Shown: positions 18,849-27,535, counted from the stretch's first letter. The stretch is 64,000 nucleotides of DNA from an uncultured Rhodospirillales bacterium (GCA_903835235.1 CAILMF010000001.1:264897-328896), one strand, 5' to 3'. Translations and numbers: made by a program. Notes: generated by a model not told the origin, from the letters alone.

Positions 18849-18880
18849 ATACTAGAGTCGTACTCGCGAATCGCGGTCAA
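18849..18880 (-). promoter_or_regulatory. Candidate sigma-70 promoter for the DUF2335 pair
   Basis: Read on the minus strand: TTGACC (18880-18875) and TAGTAT (18854-18849) with a 20-base spacer, or TCTAGT with 18 bases. The stretch between contains the palindrome-like CGATTCGCGAG, a possible operator. Transcription would begin about ten bases before the ATG at 18831. Confidence 0.4.
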
Positions 18881-18904
18881 GTATCTTCTTGTTGCATCGC
18901 CCGG

Positions 18905-19765
18905 CTACCAGCGCAGCCCCCGCACCGCGGCGCGGGGCCGCACGCCCTCATGCGCCGCCTCGGCCGCCAGCTTCGCCGGGTCCGGGTTCGGGCCATGCGC
19001 GGCTTCCGCCAGGCCGGTCATCGCCCAGAGCGAGTCGATGCCGGCGGCGTCGGCGCCGGCCAGGTCGGTATGCGGCGTGTCGCCGATGGCCAGCACGCGG
19101 CGGCGGTCGGTCAGGCCCAGCAGCGCCATGACCGGTTCATAGATGGTCGGGTCGGGCTTGCCGACCTCGAAGATGTCGTCATGCAGCGGCTTGTACAGGT
19201 CGGCCAGGGCGCCGGCGCAGATCAGCTTCTCGCCGCCGACCATGACGGCGCGGTCCGGGTTGACGCAGACCATCGGCAGCTTGTGACGCGCGCATTCCTC
19301 CAGCGCGGCCAGGTAGCGGTCGGCACTGTGCGAGCCTCGGTCCGGGTCGGGGCCGGTATTCAACAGGAAATCGGCCTCGGCCGGGGTGGCGACCAGCTCG
19401 GCCACGCCATCCTCGGCCACCGACAGGTCCCGCTCAGGCCCGATATGGAAGGCGCGGCGACCCAGCTTGGTGAACCAGGGGTGGCTGCGCGCGTGCAGCA
19501 TCATCCAGGTGGCTTCGCCGGAGGACATGATGCCGTCGTACAGCGCGCGGTCCAGGCCCATGCGGTCCAGCATGCCCTGGATGAACCAGGACCGCCGCGG
19601 CGCATTGGTCAGGAAGACGATGCGCTTGCCGCGCGCCTTCAGCTGGGCCAGAGCGTCCGGCACCGGCGCGTAGGGGCGCTTGCCGTCATGCACCACGCCC
19701 CAGAGGTCCAGCACATAGCCGTCGTAGCGGTCGGCCAGGCCGGCGATGCCGTCGAGAATGTCCAT
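18905..19765 (-). CDS. HAD-superfamily hydrolase, TIGR01459 group
   Basis: 286-residue cytosolic phosphatase-like protein. HAD motifs: DLWGVVHDG (nucleophile and acid Asp), LTNAPR (motif II), the later Lys region and GDTPHTDLAGADAAGIDS (motif IV). The cap insertion between motifs II and III matches the NagD/TIGR01459 class, common in alphaproteobacteria; the substrate is unknown. GAGGAA, lying across the pyrD stop, is the ribosome binding site eight bases before ATG 19765, so it is translated after pyrD. The last residues of the protein are close to the promoter of the DUF2335 pair. Confidence 0.88.
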   Translation of the reverse strand: MDILDGIAGLADRYDGYVLDLWGVVHDGKRPYAPVPDALAQLKARGKRIVFLTNAPRRSWFIQGMLDRMGLDRALYDGIMSSGEATWMMLHARSHPWFTKLGRRAFHIGPERDLSVAEDGVAELVATPAEADFLLNTGPDPDRGSHSADRYLAALEECARHKLPMVCVNPDRAVMVGGEKLICAGALADLYKPLHDDIFEVGKPDPTIYEPVMALLGLTDRRRVLAIGDTPHTDLAGADAAGIDSLWAMTGLAEAAHGPNPDPAKLAAEAAHEGVRPRAAVRGLRW

Positions 19766-19776
19766 GCTGCGATTCC

Positions 19777-20835
19777 TCAGGCGTCGACGCCAACGGCATC
19801 TGCCACAGATTTGTAGCCGCCGCGTTTCAGCAAGCCCGCCAGGTCGCGCTTGATGCGCGGGATCAGTGCCGGGCCGGCATAGGCGAAGGCGCTGTAGAGC
19901 TGCACCAGGCTGGCGCCGGCCTTGATTTTCGTCAGCGCCTCGGCACCGGAGGAGATGCCGCCCACGCCGATCAGCGTCAGCCGCCCCCCGGCCAGCCGGT
20001 ACACCCGGCGGAGCATTTCCGTGGAACGCTCGAACAGCGGGGCGCCGGAGAGGCCGCCGGATTCGCTGCGTTGGGCGCTGCGCAAGGTGCCCGGCCGGGC
20101 GATGGTGGTATTGGAGACGATCAGCCCGGCGACCCCGTTGGCGATGCAGGTTTCTACCAGCGCCGGCAGGGCTTCGTTCGCCAGGTCCGGCGCGATCTTC
20201 ACCAGCACCTGCGGCGCCCGGGCCACGGCCGCGCGGGCCGGCTGCATGGCCTGGAGGATCGACGCCAGCCGGCCTTCCGCCTGCAGATCCCGCAGCCCCG
20301 GCGTATTGGGGGAGGAGACGTTGACCACCACGTAGTCCACCAGCGGTGCCAGCGCGGTGTACAGCGCGGGGTAGTCGCGCTCGGGGTCGGCGCCTTCCTT
20401 GTTCACGCCGATATTGGCGCCGATCGGGGCCGGCAGCGGCCGGCGCAGCGCCGCCAGCTGCGCCAGGTAGGCGGCCAGCCCGGCATTGTTGAACCCAAGC
20501 CGGTTGATGACGGCGCGATCCTCGGTGAGGCGGAAGATGCGCGGGCGCGGATTGCCCACCTGCGGGCGCGGCGTGACGGTGCCGGCCTCGACGAAGCCGA
20601 AGCCGAGCCGCATCAGCGGGCGTATCGCGACCGCGTTCTTGTCGAAGCCGGCGGCCAGGCCGATGGGGTTGGCGAAGTGCAGGCCGAAGGCGCTGGTGGC
20701 CAGCACCGGGTCGTCCTTGCCACGGCCACGGCCGCCCAGCCCGGCGGCCAGGGCGCGCAGCGCCAGGGTATGCGCATCCTCGGGGTCGAGGCGACGCATG
20801 AAGGGCATCAGGGCGGAGGCGAGACCGGGGATCAT
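19777..20835 (-). CDS. pyrD: Dihydroorotate dehydrogenase (quinone), class 2
   Basis: Membrane-associated flavoenzyme that oxidises dihydroorotate to orotate in pyrimidine synthesis, passing electrons to quinone. The 352 residues include the N-terminal amphipathic membrane helices (LMPFMRRLDPEDAHTLALRAL), FANPIGLAAGFDKNA, the substrate loop NRLGFNNAG, VVVNVSSPNTPGLR with the catalytic Ser, and FMN-binding IGVGGISSGAEA. Serine in place of cysteine as base marks class 2. I chose ATG 20835, which begins just before the first membrane helix. A 124-base divergent region separates it from the EamA transporter gene. Confidence 0.95.
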   Translation of the reverse strand: MIPGLASALMPFMRRLDPEDAHTLALRALAAGLGGRGRGKDDPVLATSAFGLHFANPIGLAAGFDKNAVAIRPLMRLGFGFVEAGTVTPRPQVGNPRPRIFRLTEDRAVINRLGFNNAGLAAYLAQLAALRRPLPAPIGANIGVNKEGADPERDYPALYTALAPLVDYVVVNVSSPNTPGLRDLQAEGRLASILQAMQPARAAVARAPQVLVKIAPDLANEALPALVETCIANGVAGLIVSNTTIARPGTLRSAQRSESGGLSGAPLFERSTEMLRRVYRLAGGRLTLIGVGGISSGAEALTKIKAGASLVQLYSAFAYAGPALIPRIKRDLAGLLKRGGYKSVADAVGVDA

Positions 20836-20959
20836 GGCCGCGGTGAATGCCCCAGCGACGGGCGGATGGGAAGGGCGGCCGGCGGGTAATCCATCCCCGT
20901 GGCATTGACTTGCCCGCCCCAAGCGGGCACCGCAGGCACCGAAAATGGAGGAATGCCGC

Positions 20960-21904
20960 GTGAAGGGACCAGCGATGCTGCTGGCCGGCACGGTCAGCTT
21001 CAGCCTGCTGGATGCCACCACCAAGCTGGTCTCGGCGCATTATCCGCTGGCCCAGGCCATCGGCATTCGCTGGGTGGTGGTGCTGCTGCTGTTCGGCGCG
21101 CTGCGCGCCGTGGCGCCCGGCGCCGGCGGGCCGCTGCGGACGGCGCTGCCCGGGCTGCACCTGCTGCGCTCGGCGGTCATGGTGGTCTCGGCGGCCGGCT
21201 TCTTCATGGGCTTCCGCCGGGTGCCGCTGGCCGAGGGCTACCTGGTGTTCTTCACCGCGCCCTTCATGGTGCTGGCGCTGTCGCCGCTGCTGCTGAAGGA
21301 GAAGGTGCCGGCGGCCGCCTGGTTCTGGTCCGCGGTCGGCTTCGGCGGCGTGTTGGTCTCGGTGGCGCAGAAGCTGGGGGATGGCGGCTCGATCGTCGGC
21401 TACCTGTTCATCCTGATGGGCACTGCCTGCTTCGCGGTGACCCAGGCGCTGAACCGCATGCTGCGGGCCGAGGCCGGCTGGGCGCGGCTGCTGTTCTGGG
21501 GCGCGCTGTTCGGGCTATTGGTCTATGGCCCGGTGGCCGCGGTGCAGTGGGTGCCGCCCTCGGCCGGGGAGTTTGCGCTGCTGGCCGTGGCGGGGATTTT
21601 TGCCTCGGGCGGCGTGGTGCTCTCCGCCACCGCCTACCAGGTCTCAGACCCGGCGCGGCTGGGCCCCTATGGCTTCGCGGCGTTGCCGATCTCGGTGCTG
21701 CTGGACTGGGCGATCTGGGGCACGGCGCCGACCCTGGCGACGCTGGCCGGCGGCTGCATCGTGGTCTTCGCCTGCGTCATGAGCGAGCGGGCGCGGCGGC
21801 GTGCCGCCCTTCAGGGGATGCTGGCGGGGAACACATGCGCGCCATCTGCGCCCAAGGGCAGCGGCGTGACCGAGCGCACCGCCGAAAGCGGCAGCGCGCC
21901 GTAG
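20960..21904 (+). CDS. EamA-family (DMT) transporter
   Basis: Inner-membrane permease of 314 residues with ten predicted helices in two EamA repeats; substrates in the family are metabolites or amino acids. The start is likely GTG 20960, because GGAGGA (20947-20952) stands seven bases before it; ATG 20945 would place the Shine-Dalgarno inside the gene. A hydrophilic tail of about 35 residues follows the last helix. Its 3' end overlaps the convergent DUF952 gene by 94 bases, so that tail is encoded opposite the end of the other gene. Confidence 0.87.
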   Translation: MKGPAMLLAGTVSFSLLDATTKLVSAHYPLAQAIGIRWVVVLLLFGALRAVAPGAGGPLRTALPGLHLLRSAVMVVSAAGFFMGFRRVPLAEGYLVFFTAPFMVLALSPLLLKEKVPAAAWFWSAVGFGGVLVSVAQKLGDGGSIVGYLFILMGTACFAVTQALNRMLRAEAGWARLLFWGALFGLLVYGPVAAVQWVPPSAGEFALLAVAGIFASGGVVLSATAYQVSDPARLGPYGFAALPISVLLDWAIWGTAPTLATLAGGCIVVFACVMSERARRRAALQGMLAGNTCAPSAPKGSGVTERTAESGSAP

Positions 21905-22167
21905 AGATGCGGGAACAGCCCGGGGCGGGAGCCACCGGCGGCGGGTTCCCAGCGCAACGCGTCGCCACAGGCGGCGGCGTCCACCTCCACCAGCACCAAG
22001 TCTCGCTCCCCGGCGCGGTGCTTGGCCGCGCTGGCCCGCAGCTGCGCCGCGCTGGAGAAATGCAGGAAACCGTCGCGGCGGTCATCGGCGCTGCCGGTAT
22101 AGGCGCCGGCGCGTTCGGCGGCCTGCCAGTCGGGGCCGCGTACCAGGGTGTAGATCAGGGCGTCCAT
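21811..22167 (-). CDS. DUF952 family protein
   Basis: 118 residues. The pattern IYTLVRGPDWQAAERAG, DGFLHFSSAAQLRASAAKH and the later FPHLYGALPLSAV is typical of DUF952, a small cytosolic family of unknown biochemical function that resembles ADP-ribosyl-transferase-like folds. It lies between the convergent transporter, whose 3' end it overlaps by 94 bases, and the cell-wall hydrolase that ends the phage module 54 bases upstream. It is probably the chromosomal flank of that module rather than a part of it. Confidence 0.8.
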   Translation of the reverse strand: MDALIYTLVRGPDWQAAERAGAYTGSADDRRDGFLHFSSAAQLRASAAKHRAGERDLVLVEVDAAACGDALRWEPAAGGSRPGLFPHLYGALPLSAVRSVTPLPLGADGAHVFPASIP

Positions 22168-22221
22168 GGCCGGCAGGGTTAGCGCCTGATCGCCCGAAGC
22201 GGAAGCGCCGAACGGGGTGAA

Positions 22222-22773
22222 TCAGACATTGCCCAGCCGGTAGAATACCAGTCCGCCGATCTCGGCCAGCGCCTCCTGCCCCACCGCCCAGGCCGGCAGT
22301 TCTTCGGCCAGGTGCAGATGGGTGGCGCCGCCGGTCGGGTCCACCAGTGCACCGGCCGCGGCGCGGGCGGCGATGCGCCGGCACACCGCCAGCGCCGCAT
22401 CCCCCACCGGCAGGTGCCGCAGCATCGCGTGGCGGGCATGGCGCGGGTTCCAGCACGGAAACTGGAACGGCGCGCGGCAGACCGGCCCCAGCAGCAGCGG
22501 CCACAGCGTGGCATGGCGCTGTTCCCGCTGCCACGGCGTCGGGTCCGCGGCGGCGGCATCTCCGGCGCGGTGAAGCGGTCGCTCCCATTTGATTCCGGGG
22601 GCGAAGCGCAGCCTGGCCTGGTCGTCGGCCAGCGCGGCGCGGGCGCGGTTCACCACCATGGCGGCCAGCGCCTCGATGGCGCGGACCGGGCGGGTGCCGG
22701 CTTCGGCGTAGAGGGTGAGCGCCAGGATCTCGGTGGCCTGGCCGGCGGCGGCCTGCATCTGCGCGGAAGCCAT
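22222..22773 (-). CDS. SleB-type cell wall hydrolase, lysis enzyme of the phage module
   Basis: 183 residues without a signal peptide. The N-terminal half shows the Hydrolase_2 (SleB/CwlJ) pattern ILALTLYAEAG and EALAAMVVNRAR with the catalytic Glu; the rest is a longer insert-rich version common in alphaproteobacterial phages. It would cut peptidoglycan once it has crossed the membrane, which fits the small membrane protein encoded directly upstream (5-base gap) as holin or spanin-like partner. It is the last gene of the minus-strand structural module. Confidence 0.8.
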   Translation of the reverse strand: MASAQMQAAAGQATEILALTLYAEAGTRPVRAIEALAAMVVNRARAALADDQARLRFAPGIKWERPLHRAGDAAAADPTPWQREQRHATLWPLLLGPVCRAPFQFPCWNPRHARHAMLRHLPVGDAALAVCRRIAARAAAGALVDPTGGATHLHLAEELPAWAVGQEALAEIGGLVFYRLGNV

Positions 22774-22778
22774 CAGCC

Positions 22779-23084
22779 CTACTCCCCACCACGGCGCGGG
22801 TGGCGCGCCACCTCGTCCAGCTTCTCCTCGATCCGCAGCAGCGCCTGCGACAGCCGGCGGTCGACATCGCGGATCAGCGACAGCGGCACATAGGTGCGCG
22901 CCACTTCCAGCTTGAAGTCGGCCAGGTCTTCCCGCGTGCGGTGCACCGCTTCCGAATCGCGCTGGTCACCATGGGTGATGCGCTGCTCGATATCCTTGCG
23001 CAGGCCGTTGATCATGTAGAACAGCGCACCGACGATGGGCGCCTCGACGGCCGTGATCCACCAGGCCAGGTCCATGTTGCTCAT
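22779..23084 (-). CDS. Membrane-anchored coiled-coil protein of the lysis region
   Basis: 101 residues. One hydrophobic N-terminal helix (DLAWWITAVEAPIVGALFYMI, about 4-24) is followed by a long charged helix with heptad spacing (LRKDIEQRITHGDQRDSEAV region to LSQALLRIEEKLDEVAR). This build resembles type-specific holin/i-spanin proteins and gene-transfer-agent or phage small membrane proteins, but no family name is certain. The start is ATG 23084, with AAGGAGG about 13 bases before it. It sits immediately before the cell wall hydrolase. Confidence 0.65.
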   Translation of the reverse strand: MSNMDLAWWITAVEAPIVGALFYMINGLRKDIEQRITHGDQRDSEAVHRTREDLADFKLEVARTYVPLSLIRDVDRRLSQALLRIEEKLDEVARHPRRGGE

Positions 23085-23147
23085 GCCGACCGCGCGGCCT
23101 CCTTGCAGGATGTGGGGGGAACAACCACCCTTCGGCATGGCCGAGGG

Positions 23148-23396
23148 ATGGTGGCGGGAATGGTCTGGGACGATCCCTATCTGGAAACCTGCTGCCGGGC
23201 GGCGCTGCATCGGGTGATGCTGGCCGGTAGCCTCGGCCGCCCGGATGGGCTGAAGGACGGCGCCTGCCTGCATCGCCTGGCCGGCATGGGCCTGGTGATG
23301 CAGCGCGACGACGGGCGGTTCGGTGCCACGCCGGAGGGCGTGACGCGGCACGGCAGCGAGGTACTTGGTCGAGCGGCCGATTCACGCCGCCGGTAG
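23148..23396 (+). CDS. Small winged-helix-like hypothetical protein, opposite strand in the phage module
   Basis: 82 residues (78 if ATG 23160 is used). The pattern LGRPDGLKDGACLHRLAGMG followed by DGRFGATPEGVTRHGSEVL resembles a winged-helix wing and turn as in small transcription factors and hypothetical proteins near alphaproteobacterial phage modules. It is the only plus-strand gene between the terminase and the lysis genes and is divergent to the latter. Its last seven codons and stop lie inside hairpin repeat C (copy 1), so the C-terminus may have been changed by repeat insertion. Function unknown; a regulator is conceivable. Confidence 0.55.
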   Translation: MVAGMVWDDPYLETCCRAALHRVMLAGSLGRPDGLKDGACLHRLAGMGLVMQRDDGRFGATPEGVTRHGSEVLGRAADSRRR

Positions 23397-23452
23397 GCGA
23401 TCTGACGCTGTCCGAGCGGCCGATTCACGCCGCCGGTAGGCGATCGGACGCT
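23371..23452 (+). repeat. Hairpin repeat C, copies 1 and 2 in tandem
   Basis: Two 39-base copies at 23371-23409 and 23414-23452 (period 43) begin GAGCGGCCGATTCACGCC and end GACGCT, differing by one base. Each can fold: CCGAT...CGCC / GGCG...ATCGG. The second copy runs into the terminase stop codon, the first contains the stop of the small plus-strand gene. A third, diverged copy lies at 35963-36000, beyond the other end of the phage module. Confidence 0.8.
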
Positions 23453-24881
23453 AGCCGCCGCGCCAATTGGCCAGGCGCTGGCCCGGCGGCAGCACCGGCA
23501 GGCGCACCGGCTCGGCCAGCATGGCGCCGGCGAGCGCATCCAGCGCGTCGTCCTTCACCCCCGTCGCATCCGGCCGCCAAGCGGCCATCTCGGCCGGGAA
23601 GCGGGTGCGGAACACGCTCTCATGCGCATGCAGCCGGCGCGCCGCCAGCGCCGGGTCCAGCGCCGCCAATATGCGCTCCGCCTTGGAGCGATGGCTGGCG
23701 TGCTCCACCACGGTGCAGGCGGCATTGGCGCGGGACAGCGCCTGGCGCAGCAGCGCCGGCAGGAACTTGCCGATGCCATTCGTCTCCACCCGGATCACCG
23801 GTAGCAGCAGGTCGCGGGCGATGCCGGCCACCGCCTCGCATTGCTGCGTCGCCGGGTCGGTGGCGCTCTCCGGGTCGTGGGTCAGCCAGGCCAGCCGGTG
23901 CAGGTAGTGGTTGCCCTCGCCATCGGTGAAGGTCACCGCCAGCACCGAGTCATCGCCGGCACCGGGCTTGCCATAGGCCGGGTCCCAGAAGCCGCCGCCG
24001 GACAGCAACCGCCGCCCGAGCAATGACAGCTGCGCGCGACCACCAGCCTCGCGATAGTCCGGCTCCTCGGCGTAGCGGACCATGGCGCGCGGGTCCAACC
24101 GTGCGGCTTCGTCGCTGACGGGTTGCAGCAGCATCTGCCGGGTGAAATGGCGTGGCCCGGTGCGCGTCCGCAGCGCCTCAATCTCGGCGCGCGGGAAGCG
24201 CTCCGGCCAGGCACTGCGGCCGAGCGCATCCATCACCGGCACCACCAGGCGGCGATAGCCGGTGAGGAAGCCGCTGGTGTCGTACAGCGTCTCCGCGGTG
24301 TGCGGCGTGCCGACGAACAGGATGGAACCGCCGGGCACCAGCACGAACTCGCATTCGGTCAGCCGCTCGCGCAGTTCCTCGCGCTTGCCCGGCGTGTCGC
24401 AATTGCCGGCCACCTCGACATCGTCGCAGATGATCAGTTCGGCGCGCGCGCCGGTGATGTTGCCGCCAATGCCCTGCGCCAGCATGGAGGGATCGCGCAG
24501 CACCGCGTCGCGCGCGACGGTGAAGCGGTCCATCGCCCAGGCATCGGGCGTGTCGGGCCGCAGCGCCTCGCACAGCGGGTGTTTCTCGATGATGCGGCGG
24601 ACATTGGCGACCATGCGGATGGCCAGCCACTGGTCCGCCGCCAGCACCAGGATGCGCGCCTCCGGCCGGGTGTGCAGGCACCAGGCGCAGTACAGCCCGA
24701 CCAGCGTGGACTTGCCGCTGCCGCGGAACGCCATCAGCAGCAGGCGATGGTCGTTTGCCCCCTGCCGCGCCTGCAACCAGCGCGCCATGCGCCGATGCAG
24801 GCCGGGGGTGTTCAGGTTCTGCTGGTGGTTCCAGATCCAGAGGAATTCCAGGAAGTCAGCCTTGGCCCCCGACGGGATCAT
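23451..24881 (-). CDS. terL: Phage terminase large subunit (T7 gp19-like)
   Basis: 476-residue DNA-packaging motor. ATPase: Walker A MAFRGSGKST (50-59), Walker B LIICDDVEV, coupling motif FVGTPHTAE. Nuclease: WDPAYGKPGAGDDS, RVETNGIGKF and VKDDALDALAGAM supply the acidic residues. All catalytic motifs are intact, so the protein should package DNA into proheads. Start ATG 24881 follows GAGGAG by ten bases and overlaps the small-subunit gene by 26 bases; ATG 24908 is an alternative with a weaker site. Its position after tail spike and small terminase is that of T7 gene 19. Confidence 0.93.
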   Translation of the reverse strand: MIPSGAKADFLEFLWIWNHQQNLNTPGLHRRMARWLQARQGANDHRLLLMAFRGSGKSTLVGLYCAWCLHTRPEARILVLAADQWLAIRMVANVRRIIEKHPLCEALRPDTPDAWAMDRFTVARDAVLRDPSMLAQGIGGNITGARAELIICDDVEVAGNCDTPGKREELRERLTECEFVLVPGGSILFVGTPHTAETLYDTSGFLTGYRRLVVPVMDALGRSAWPERFPRAEIEALRTRTGPRHFTRQMLLQPVSDEAARLDPRAMVRYAEEPDYREAGGRAQLSLLGRRLLSGGGFWDPAYGKPGAGDDSVLAVTFTDGEGNHYLHRLAWLTHDPESATDPATQQCEAVAGIARDLLLPVIRVETNGIGKFLPALLRQALSRANAACTVVEHASHRSKAERILAALDPALAARRLHAHESVFRTRFPAEMAAWRPDATGVKDDALDALAGAMLAEPVRLPVLPPGQRLANWRGG

Positions 24882-25185
24882 CGCTGTCGTTCTCCTCGTC
24901 GCTGTCATCGGCCCCAAGGTTCGCCCGCGCTTCGGCCACCAGCGCCGCCAGGTCCGGCGTGGCCGCGCTGCCGGCGCCGACCAGGCCGGCCACCTTCAGC
25001 AGGTGCTCGGCATGCGCCAGCACCGCGCGCCCGGCGGCGTGCAGGCCGACGACGGATTTCGGGTCCTCCGGGTCGTCGCCGGCCATGCGGTTGAGGTAGC
25101 GGTTGTAGCTCTGCATGATCAGCGCGACCGCCCGCTCGGCATCGAAATCCGGTGCCAGCAGGCGGGGACGAGCCGGCGCCGCCAC
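24856..25185 (-). CDS. Putative terminase small subunit
   Basis: 109 residues starting with a GTG that overlaps the stop of the tail-spike gene. The central part (AVALIMQSYNRYLNRMAG and LHAAGRAVLAHAEHLLKVAG) is helical; the C-terminus is very acidic (DDSDEENDSDD), as in T7-type small terminases, which contact portal and DNA. I cannot see a clear HTH. The assignment rests on size, acid tail and synteny with T7 gene 18, directly in front of the large subunit. Confidence in the product is moderate, in the gene high. Confidence 0.7.
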   Translation of the reverse strand: MAAPARPRLLAPDFDAERAVALIMQSYNRYLNRMAGDDPEDPKSVVGLHAAGRAVLAHAEHLLKVAGLVGAGSAATPDLAALVAEARANLGADDSDEENDSDDPVGGQG

Positions 25186-27497
25186 TAGACCCGCGCCTTG
25201 ACCACCCGCACGAAGGCGGTGCCGGCGGCGAGATCAACCGCCGCGCCGGTCGGGTTCCAGATCCTGAGGCCGACACTGGCGGGAGAGCTGGCATTCACCT
25301 GCGCCAGGAAGGGCAGCGTGGTGGCGCTGGACCAGGCCGCCTGGGCGAAGTCACCCGGCGCGGCATCGGCCAGCGAGACGGTCTGCGTCAGCGTGGCGCC
25401 GGCGGCGATGCTGGCGGGGTCGAAGTCCAGCGTCGCCGTCAGCTCCCGGTTGCCCCAGCGGCGGCCACCGCCGAACAGCAGCGGCGGCGCCTGGTGGGCC
25501 GCGGTGTACAGCCGCAGCGACCGCAGCTGCGCGGTGGAAACTCCGCCGCGCACGCCGATGACAGCATAGCGGCAGGCGGCGTTCAGCGAGACGCGTTGCA
25601 GCCGGTTCAGCGCCTGGCCGCCGGTCAGGCTGTCCAGGTCGGCATTGCCTTCCCACCAGAAGCTCGGGCTGTCCTGCCACACCGTATTCATGTTGGAGAA
25701 CAGCAGCGGCGCGCTGCTGCCCAGCACGTTCTCGCTGGCGTCGAACTGCATCGCCATCGGCCGCAGCGAAACGCCTTCGGCCGCCAGGAAGAACTCGCGG
25801 CAGCGCTCGGCATCCACCACGAAGGCGATGGCGCGGGAGGTCGGCAGCGTCAGGCTGTCGCCGTTAAGGCCGATGGAATCGAGGCCCGGGAAGCAGAAGC
25901 CCGTCAGCGTGCCGGGCGGCCCCGCGGGGTTGGAGGACAGCACCGCCATGCCCTCGAACCCCGTACTGCCGGCGGCCCAGCGGAAGGCGCGGGCGCGGAC
26001 ATTCGGCGCGTCTGCCACCAGCCGCGGCGTGCCGATGGCCGCCGCCGCCTGGTGGCGCGGCACCACCGTGCCACCGGCGCGCGTGGCGGAGGAGGCGTAT
26101 TCCACCTCGCAGCCGAGGAAGCCGTAGGTGCCGACATAGGCCACCTCGTACACGGCGTCCGAGAAGCCGCCGGTATGCCGCGCCACGAAGGGCGAGCACG
26201 CCTCCATGCGGATGCCCAGCGCGGTGACGGCGCGGCCATTCGCCACCTCCATCAGGAAGGGAATGGCGCTGACCGTGCCCGGCGTGCCCTGGCGCTGCAA
26301 CTCGAAGGACGGCGCCAGGAAGACATGCGCGTTGTGCAGGTCATAGGCACCGGTCGCGGCTGAGAAGCGGATGCCGAAGCGGTCCTGCGTGATGTTGGTG
26401 CCGGACGAGCAGGCGAAGTGGCCGCCGATGTGGCGCAGGCTGTTGTTCCAGCCGCTCGCGGTCAGCGTGCGGATGTCCAGGCCGATCTTGTTGTCGACGA
26501 TGCGGCCATAGCTGAGCGTGCTGTCCTCGAAGCCGCGCTGGTCGCCCAGCAGCTGCACGCCGATGGTAAAGCGCTCGGCCTGGCGCACCTCGACGATGCT
26601 TTCATCCAGGTTGCGCAGCAGGATGCCGATATCGCCCTCATTGCCCCAGTCGGCCTGGGTGGCGCGCTGCACGCGCAGCCCCTCGTAAAGCTTGGCCGCG
26701 TTGCGCGCGCCACCGCCATCGCCCAGCGTCAGCGCGGCACGACCAGCAGGACCCGCGTAAAGGATCAGGCCGCGCATGGTCAGCCCCGCCGCGGCGCCGG
26801 CCAGGGAAAGCGCCATGGTGGTGCGGAAGGTGCCCTCGCCGATCACCAGGTGCTTGCCCGCGGAAGCCGCCGCGTTCATCGCCGCCTGCAGGGCCGGGCC
26901 GTCATCGGTGCTGCCATCGCCGGTGGCGCCGAAATCGCGCGCCGTCAGCACCTCCGCCAGCTTGTCCTCCACCGTGCGCGGTACGCTCCCGGGAAAGGGC
27001 ACGCCGAGCTGGCCATCATCGCGGCCATAGACCGTCACGCCGCCCACGGCATCGAAGCCGAGCAGCTTGTTGGACCGCGCGCTGCGCGCCGGCAGCACCA
27101 CGCCGCTGCCGATCTCGGAGGGGTCGACCTGCAGGCTGGCACCGATCTCGTCGGCCAGCTCCTGCATGACCGCCACCTGGTAATCCAGCTCCGCATTCAG
27201 CGTGCGGGCACGCAGCACGCCATTGTCCTGGAACGCCGTGGTACGCTCGATGGCCAGGTGCCGGCGCAGCAACACCGCGGCGCCGGCGGCCGGCGCGACG
27301 CCGAAGCTGACAGCGCCGCCGGTCGGGTTGGTGGCGCCGGCCACGCTGAAGCCGGCGGCCTGCACCGCACCGTTGACGCGCACCTCAAGGTCATCGGCCT
27401 CAAAGATCGGAAAGGGATAGGTGAAGGCGGTCTGCACACCGTCCGCGACGTATTGCACGCGCGGCACGATGGCGCCGATGGAAACCTGTTCGGACAT
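25185..27497 (-). CDS. Tail spike/fibre with pectate-lyase-like beta-helix
   Basis: 770 residues. The N-terminus (VQYVADGVQTAFTYPFPIF, then LEVRVNGAVQAAGFSV) is the T7-type tail-fibre head that attaches to the tail. From about residue 190, TARDFGATGDGSTDDGPALQAAMN opens a right-handed beta-helix of the Pectate_lyase_3 kind, which in tail spikes degrades or binds capsular or other polysaccharides. The last 250 residues contain beta-rich modules of unknown type. The start is ATG 27497 behind GGAG; a TTG at 27539 in the preceding stop is possible. Being intact, it would define the receptor range of the particle. Confidence 0.88.
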   Translation of the reverse strand: MSEQVSIGAIVPRVQYVADGVQTAFTYPFPIFEADDLEVRVNGAVQAAGFSVAGATNPTGGAVSFGVAPAAGAAVLLRRHLAIERTTAFQDNGVLRARTLNAELDYQVAVMQELADEIGASLQVDPSEIGSGVVLPARSARSNKLLGFDAVGGVTVYGRDDGQLGVPFPGSVPRTVEDKLAEVLTARDFGATGDGSTDDGPALQAAMNAAASAGKHLVIGEGTFRTTMALSLAGAAAGLTMRGLILYAGPAGRAALTLGDGGGARNAAKLYEGLRVQRATQADWGNEGDIGILLRNLDESIVEVRQAERFTIGVQLLGDQRGFEDSTLSYGRIVDNKIGLDIRTLTASGWNNSLRHIGGHFACSSGTNITQDRFGIRFSAATGAYDLHNAHVFLAPSFELQRQGTPGTVSAIPFLMEVANGRAVTALGIRMEACSPFVARHTGGFSDAVYEVAYVGTYGFLGCEVEYASSATRAGGTVVPRHQAAAAIGTPRLVADAPNVRARAFRWAAGSTGFEGMAVLSSNPAGPPGTLTGFCFPGLDSIGLNGDSLTLPTSRAIAFVVDAERCREFFLAAEGVSLRPMAMQFDASENVLGSSAPLLFSNMNTVWQDSPSFWWEGNADLDSLTGGQALNRLQRVSLNAACRYAVIGVRGGVSTAQLRSLRLYTAAHQAPPLLFGGGRRWGNRELTATLDFDPASIAAGATLTQTVSLADAAPGDFAQAAWSSATTLPFLAQVNASSPASVGLRIWNPTGAAVDLAAGTAFVRVVKARV

Positions 27498-27535
27498 CGC
27501 TGGTTGCGCTCCAGAAGGGCAAGAGGTCGAGACGT

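Noticed and set aside
23371..23452. Tandem repeat taken as a CRISPR remnant
   Set aside because: Only two units with a 4-base spacing, no spacers of CRISPR size and no cas genes.
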